This document shows positions 61,020 to 64,000 of a stretch of 64,000 bases of DNA, piece by piece; within the stretch, counting starts at the first letter, position 1; the number at the start of each line of letters is the position of its first letter. A model generated the notes under the pieces. It ran no database searches and was not told the origin of the DNA. It saw only the letters and a program-made list of their open reading frames with translations. The position numbers and the translations under genes were made by a program. The stretch comes from Azospirillum humicireducens (GTDB taxonomy: Bacteria > Pseudomonadota > Alphaproteobacteria > Azospirillales > Azospirillaceae): assembly GCF_001639105.2 (NCBI RefSeq), contig NZ_CP028905.1:226274-290273 (forward strand). Reading direction: 5' to 3'.

Positions 61020-61034
61020 GTTCCTAATATGTTC
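61020..61034 (-). promoter_or_regulatory. LexA (SOS) box before the radical SAM-udgX operon
   Basis: GTTC-CTAATAT-GTTC (GAAC-N7-GAAC on the minus strand) is the known alphaproteobacterial LexA target. It is 28 bp before the GTG start of the radical SAM gene, a normal position for repression. Confidence 0.8.
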
Positions 61035-61094
61035 TCTTGAAAGCAAAAGGCAAGCCGAATGGCGGGTGCAAAATCGCGCCTTCCGCGGCTGCCC

Positions 61095-62900
61095 CTAACT
61101 CTCCAAGAGCGCCGCGCGCAGTTTCCGCAGCACGCCGCCCCAATCGCCCGGCGCATCCTGCCGGAACAGACGGACCGACGGATACCAGACCGTGTCGCCG
61201 CCCCCCTGCATCCAGCGCCAGTCGGCGGCATGGGGAAGCAGCGCCCAGGCCGGACGTCCCAGCCCGCCGGCGAGATGGACGGTCGAGTTGTCCACCGACA
61301 CCACCAGATCCATGGCGGTGATCAGCGCCGCCAGCCCGTCGATGTCGCTCCAGGCATCCAGTCCCGGATCGGCGATGCCGGCGGCGGCGGCCTCCGCCGC
61401 GACATCGCCATATTGCAGGCTGACCAGTTTGACATCCGCACCGTCCAGCGCGCCGGCCAGCCGGCCGGGCGGGATGGAGCGCAGATGCCCGACCGAGGCG
61501 TTCTTGCTGCTCCAGGAAAGCCCGACCAGCCGGTGTCCATTCCCATGGCCACCCCCGATCCGCCGCCGCAGCTCGGCCACCCGTCCGGGATCGGCCTTCA
61601 GGAAGGGAGGCTGGCGGCCGGTGAAATCCCCGATCCGCCGGCGCATCAGGCGCGGCAGGCTGCCGGCCGGGATTTGCGCGACCACCTCCGGCGCGGTCAG
61701 CCGGCTGCTCAACGGTTCCGTGCGCGCGACCACGGTGACGTCCGGCAGGCCGCGGGCGAACAGCGGGGCCAGCCGCGCGTCGCAGTCCAGCACCACCCGC
61801 AAGCCATCCCGGACCAGCTGCGGGATCAGGCTGGCGAACATCACCTCGTCACCCAGCCCCTGTTCGCCCCACACCAGCAGGGCGCCGCCCCGCCCGCCGC
61901 CGCCCCGCCCGCCGTCGGCCAAGGGCCTCCCGTCCCAAAGCGGCTGGGGAAAGCCGACCCGCGGGAAGCGGCCGGAGGATACCGTCCAACCCTGCTCATA
62001 CTCGTCCCACCCCTCCGCCAGCCGGCCGAGCGTCAGCAGGGCGATGGAGCGGTTGAAGCGGGCCTGGGCATTGTTGACGGGATCGATGCCGGCCGCCTGT
62101 TCGTAGGCGCCCGCCGCCTCCGCGGCACGCCCCTGCGCCATCAGGACGGAGCCCAGCGTGTTCCAGCCGGCGGCAAAGCCGGGAGCCGCGGCGACCGCGG
62201 CCCGCGCGTCCTCCTCCGCCCGTTCCAGCCTGTCCAGCCTCAGCCAGCTGTCGGCGCGGTTGTTCAGCAGCACGGGATTCCCCGGCAGCAGGACCAGCCC
62301 GCGGCCATAGCCGGTCACCGACCGGGCAAGGGCCTCCTCCCGCCGTCTCCCCGCCTTCAGCCGGTTGGCAAGCTCATTCCACAGGACGGGGTCGTCGGGG
62401 GCGAGCGCCAGGTCGATCCGCGCGGCCGCCACCGCCCGTCCGAGCCCCGGTTCCGTGGCCGCCAGCCGCAGCAGCGCTCCGGGATGGGCCGGCTCCAGCA
62501 CCAGCACCGTGCGGAATCCGGCCCGCGCCCGCGCGTCCTGCCCCAGCTCCTGGAGCAGCCCGGCCAGTTGGAAGCGCGTCTCCGCCTCCTCCGGCCGCAG
62601 GGCGGCGGCGTGGGCGTAATGGCGGGCGGCCCGGTCGGGCCGGTTCAGCGCGGCCTCGATCCGCGCCAGATTGACATGGAAATCGGCGATGTCGGGAGCT
62701 ATGGCGATGGCCTGCCCGATCCGGCCTGCCGCTTCCTCCGGCCGTCCGGTCAGCGCCGCCAGGATGCCCCACAGGTGAAGCGCATGGGGATGGCCGGGGG
62801 ATGCCGCGAGGATACGGCGATACAGGGTGTCGGCTTTGCCGAAGCGGCCTGCCTCCTGATGATCCAACGCCGCGGTCAGCGCTTCCTGCAATGTCGCCAT
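61095..62900 (-). CDS. TPR protein with C-terminal GT9-like glycosyltransferase domain
   Basis: 601 residues from ATG 62900. Residues ~1-290 hold about seven tetratricopeptide repeats ('ALHLWGILAALTGRPEEAAGRIGQAIAIAP', read in parts). Residues ~330-600 resemble a heptosyltransferase-like domain: 'LLVWGEQGLGDEVMFASLIPQL', 'VGLSWSSKNASVG' and 'DLVVSVDNSTVHLAGGLGRPAWALLP', the last being the nucleotide-binding pattern. Such TPR-GT9 proteins are frequent in alphaproteobacteria and may glycosylate proteins or build surface glycans. It is isolated from the DNA-repair operon by the SOS box region and reads toward it. Confidence 0.8.
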   Translation of the reverse strand: MATLQEALTAALDHQEAGRFGKADTLYRRILAASPGHPHALHLWGILAALTGRPEEAAGRIGQAIAIAPDIADFHVNLARIEAALNRPDRAARHYAHAAALRPEEAETRFQLAGLLQELGQDARARAGFRTVLVLEPAHPGALLRLAATEPGLGRAVAAARIDLALAPDDPVLWNELANRLKAGRRREEALARSVTGYGRGLVLLPGNPVLLNNRADSWLRLDRLERAEEDARAAVAAAPGFAAGWNTLGSVLMAQGRAAEAAGAYEQAAGIDPVNNAQARFNRSIALLTLGRLAEGWDEYEQGWTVSSGRFPRVGFPQPLWDGRPLADGGRGGGGRGGALLVWGEQGLGDEVMFASLIPQLVRDGLRVVLDCDARLAPLFARGLPDVTVVARTEPLSSRLTAPEVVAQIPAGSLPRLMRRRIGDFTGRQPPFLKADPGRVAELRRRIGGGHGNGHRLVGLSWSSKNASVGHLRSIPPGRLAGALDGADVKLVSLQYGDVAAEAAAAGIADPGLDAWSDIDGLAALITAMDLVVSVDNSTVHLAGGLGRPAWALLPHAADWRWMQGGGDTVWYPSVRLFRQDAPGDWGGVLRKLRAALLES

Positions 62901-63305
62901 GGCTTCTCTTATAGGGGGGAGGAAATCGCCGGTCCAGGCCCCGCCCCAAGCCCGGCCTCTTCGGTGCGCAAATTGTGTGGGCGCCGTCTTGACAGGAAAG
63001 CGGGACGGGGCCACGTGCTGATCACCTGGATCCGGGCCCCTCTGGCGACTTAGACGTGGTCGCGATGTCGGATCTCTTCACCTGCTCTTGCGCCGACGGG
63101 CGTGACCGCACTTGGAGGGACTGATGTCCTCACCCCTTGGACCATTGCTGAGAGACCGCCCCCGGCTTCCGGTCCTTTCCGTTCCTGATGCTTCCCCGAT
63201 GCGCGCCGCCCCTCAGGCGCGCCGTCCGCGCCTGGCGCCGCTTCGGGCAGTCGGCGCCGGGAGCGGGACCTCTTCCACAACCTCTTCATGAAGACGAGCA
63301 TCGCC
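62901..63305. other. Intergenic region between the TPR-glycosyltransferase and DUF2076 genes
   Basis: About 405 bp with no supported gene. A plus-strand TTGACA is at 62989-62994, but no good -10 follows. The promoters of both divergent genes should lie here. Confidence 0.35.
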
Positions 63306-63974
63306 ATGGACCACACCGAACGCCAGATCATCGACGACTTGTTCGCCAAGCTGCATCAGGCCGAGGCGCAATCCGGCCCGCGCGATCCCGAGGCCGAGGC
63401 GCTGATCCGCGAGCGGATCGCCCGCCAGCCGGCCGCCCCCTACCTGATGGCGCAGGCCATCGTGATGATGGAGCAGGCGCTCGCCGCCTCCCAGGGCCGC
63501 AACGAGGAGCTGGAGCGGCAGCTGCGGGAACGTCCCGCCGCTGCCGCCGCCCCGGCCCAATCCGGCGGAGGCGGTCTGTTCGGCAGCCTGTTCGGCGGCA
63601 GCAGCCGTCCCGCCCCGCAGCCCTCCTATCCGGCTGCTGCCCCGGCTGCCGCCGCGATGCCGGCCGGCTCGCCCTGGGGCCGTCCGCCGGCTTCTCCCGC
63701 CGCCCCCGCCTATGGCGATCCGCGCGTCGCCGGCTATGCCCAGCAGCCGCGGGCCGGCGGCGGCTTCATGGCCGGCGCCATGCAGACGGCGGCCGGTGTC
63801 GCCGGCGGCATGCTGATCGGCAGCGCGCTGTCCGGCATGTTCTCCGGCGGCGAGGCGGTGGCGGCTGAGGCCGCGACCGCCGCCACCGACGCGGCGACTG
63901 CCGCCACCGACCAAGCCACCCAGGCGGTCGAGGACAGCGGCTGGGGCGATTTCGGCGGCGAAGAGGAACTCTAA
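63306..63974 (+). CDS. DUF2076 family protein
   Basis: 222 residues from ATG 63306 ('MDHTERQIIDDLFAKLHQAE'); an ATG at 63288 adds six residues. The N-terminal ~75 residues are a charged coiled-coil-like domain with 'ERQ-I-LF-KL' and 'PYLMAQAIVMMEQALAA', the DUF2076 signature. A Gly/Ala/Pro-rich linker with 'GGLFGSLFGG' follows, then a glycine-rich hydrophobic helix ('GGFMAGAMQTAAGVAGGMLIGSAL', read in parts) and an acidic end ('WGDFGGEEEL'). The function is unknown; membrane-associated ABC-substrate-like or periplasmic ligand roles have been suggested for the family only loosely. Confidence 0.85.
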   Translation: MDHTERQIIDDLFAKLHQAEAQSGPRDPEAEALIRERIARQPAAPYLMAQAIVMMEQALAASQGRNEELERQLRERPAAAAAPAQSGGGGLFGSLFGGSSRPAPQPSYPAAAPAAAAMPAGSPWGRPPASPAAPAYGDPRVAGYAQQPRAGGGFMAGAMQTAAGVAGGMLIGSALSGMFSGGEAVAAEAATAATDAATAATDQATQAVEDSGWGDFGGEEEL

Positions 63975-64000
63975 TACCAGCGGTCATTGATGATGACCGC

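Noticed and set aside
61035..61231. Upstream extension of the radical SAM protein
   Set aside because: It runs through the LexA box and into the neighbouring TPR gene end, and the family begins near the GTG at 60991.

Overview
The window is high-GC alphaproteobacterial DNA. An iteron-type replication origin with a RepA_C-family initiator sits inside a very large surface-polysaccharide region, and the SOS box has the alphaproteobacterial form GTTC-N7-GTTC. This points to a megaplasmid or chromid of an Azospirillum-like member of the Rhodospirillales. The genus is inferred from gene content and style, not proven.

Layout. (1) 1-11.2 kb: glycan and surface genes. These are the tail of a GT4 glycosyltransferase, an SGNH-like protein, a 2OG-Fe(II) oxygenase-like protein, an IMPACT/YigZ protein, an RTX-type secreted protein with five extra ~41-residue repeats, a Wzx-like flippase, PseB/PseC and another GT4 enzyme. 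(2) 11.5-15.0 kb: a small secreted protein, repA with nine 14-15 bp iterons (two of them arms of a 24-bp inverted repeat), and a TnpB-type IS605-family gene. (3) 15.1-24.2 kb: manC, a type I secretion ABC transporter/adaptor pair with a small companion gene, and a GtrA / GtrB-like / polytopic membrane protein group. (4) 24.3-43.0 kb: nucleotide-sugar synthesis (UDP-xylose, UDP-glucuronate, UDP-galactose, dTDP-rhamnose), glycosyltransferases including a methyltransferase-RgpF-GT2 fusion of 1142 residues, a Wzm/Wzt exporter, and a sulfation unit (sulfotransferase, CysD, CysN-CysC). Together these could make, sulfate and export a rhamnose-containing polysaccharide. (5) 43.2-49.1 kb: an accessory island, described below. 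(6) 49.3-58.3 kb: a hexonate (L-idonate/ketogluconate/gluconate) catabolic locus with a LacI-family regulator, TRAP transporter and repeated palindromic operators. (7) 58.3-64 kb: an SOS-box-preceded radical SAM + UdgX DNA-repair pair, a TPR-glycosyltransferase and a DUF2076 protein.

The most interesting part is the accessory island. Reading right to left on the minus strand it holds a Hanks-type kinase cut off inside its C-lobe, an Fe(II)/2OG clavaminate-synthase-like oxygenase, a 60-residue precursor peptide ending in two tandem copies of LGATCYxxN, a YcaO enzyme and a TfuA protein. Precursor, ycaO and tfuA are joined by two 4-bp ATGA overlaps. This is a compact YcaO-TfuA RiPP locus, probably making a backbone-thioamidated or azoline peptide. 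I do not recognise its core sequence from any characterised family. The precursor, oxygenase and the first ~100 codons of ycaO are AT-rich, unlike everything around them, which suggests modular transfer.

No rRNA, tRNA or CRISPR array was seen. Start codons were chosen from ribosome-binding sites, family length and overlaps. Functions rest on motif and family recognition by eye, without database searches.
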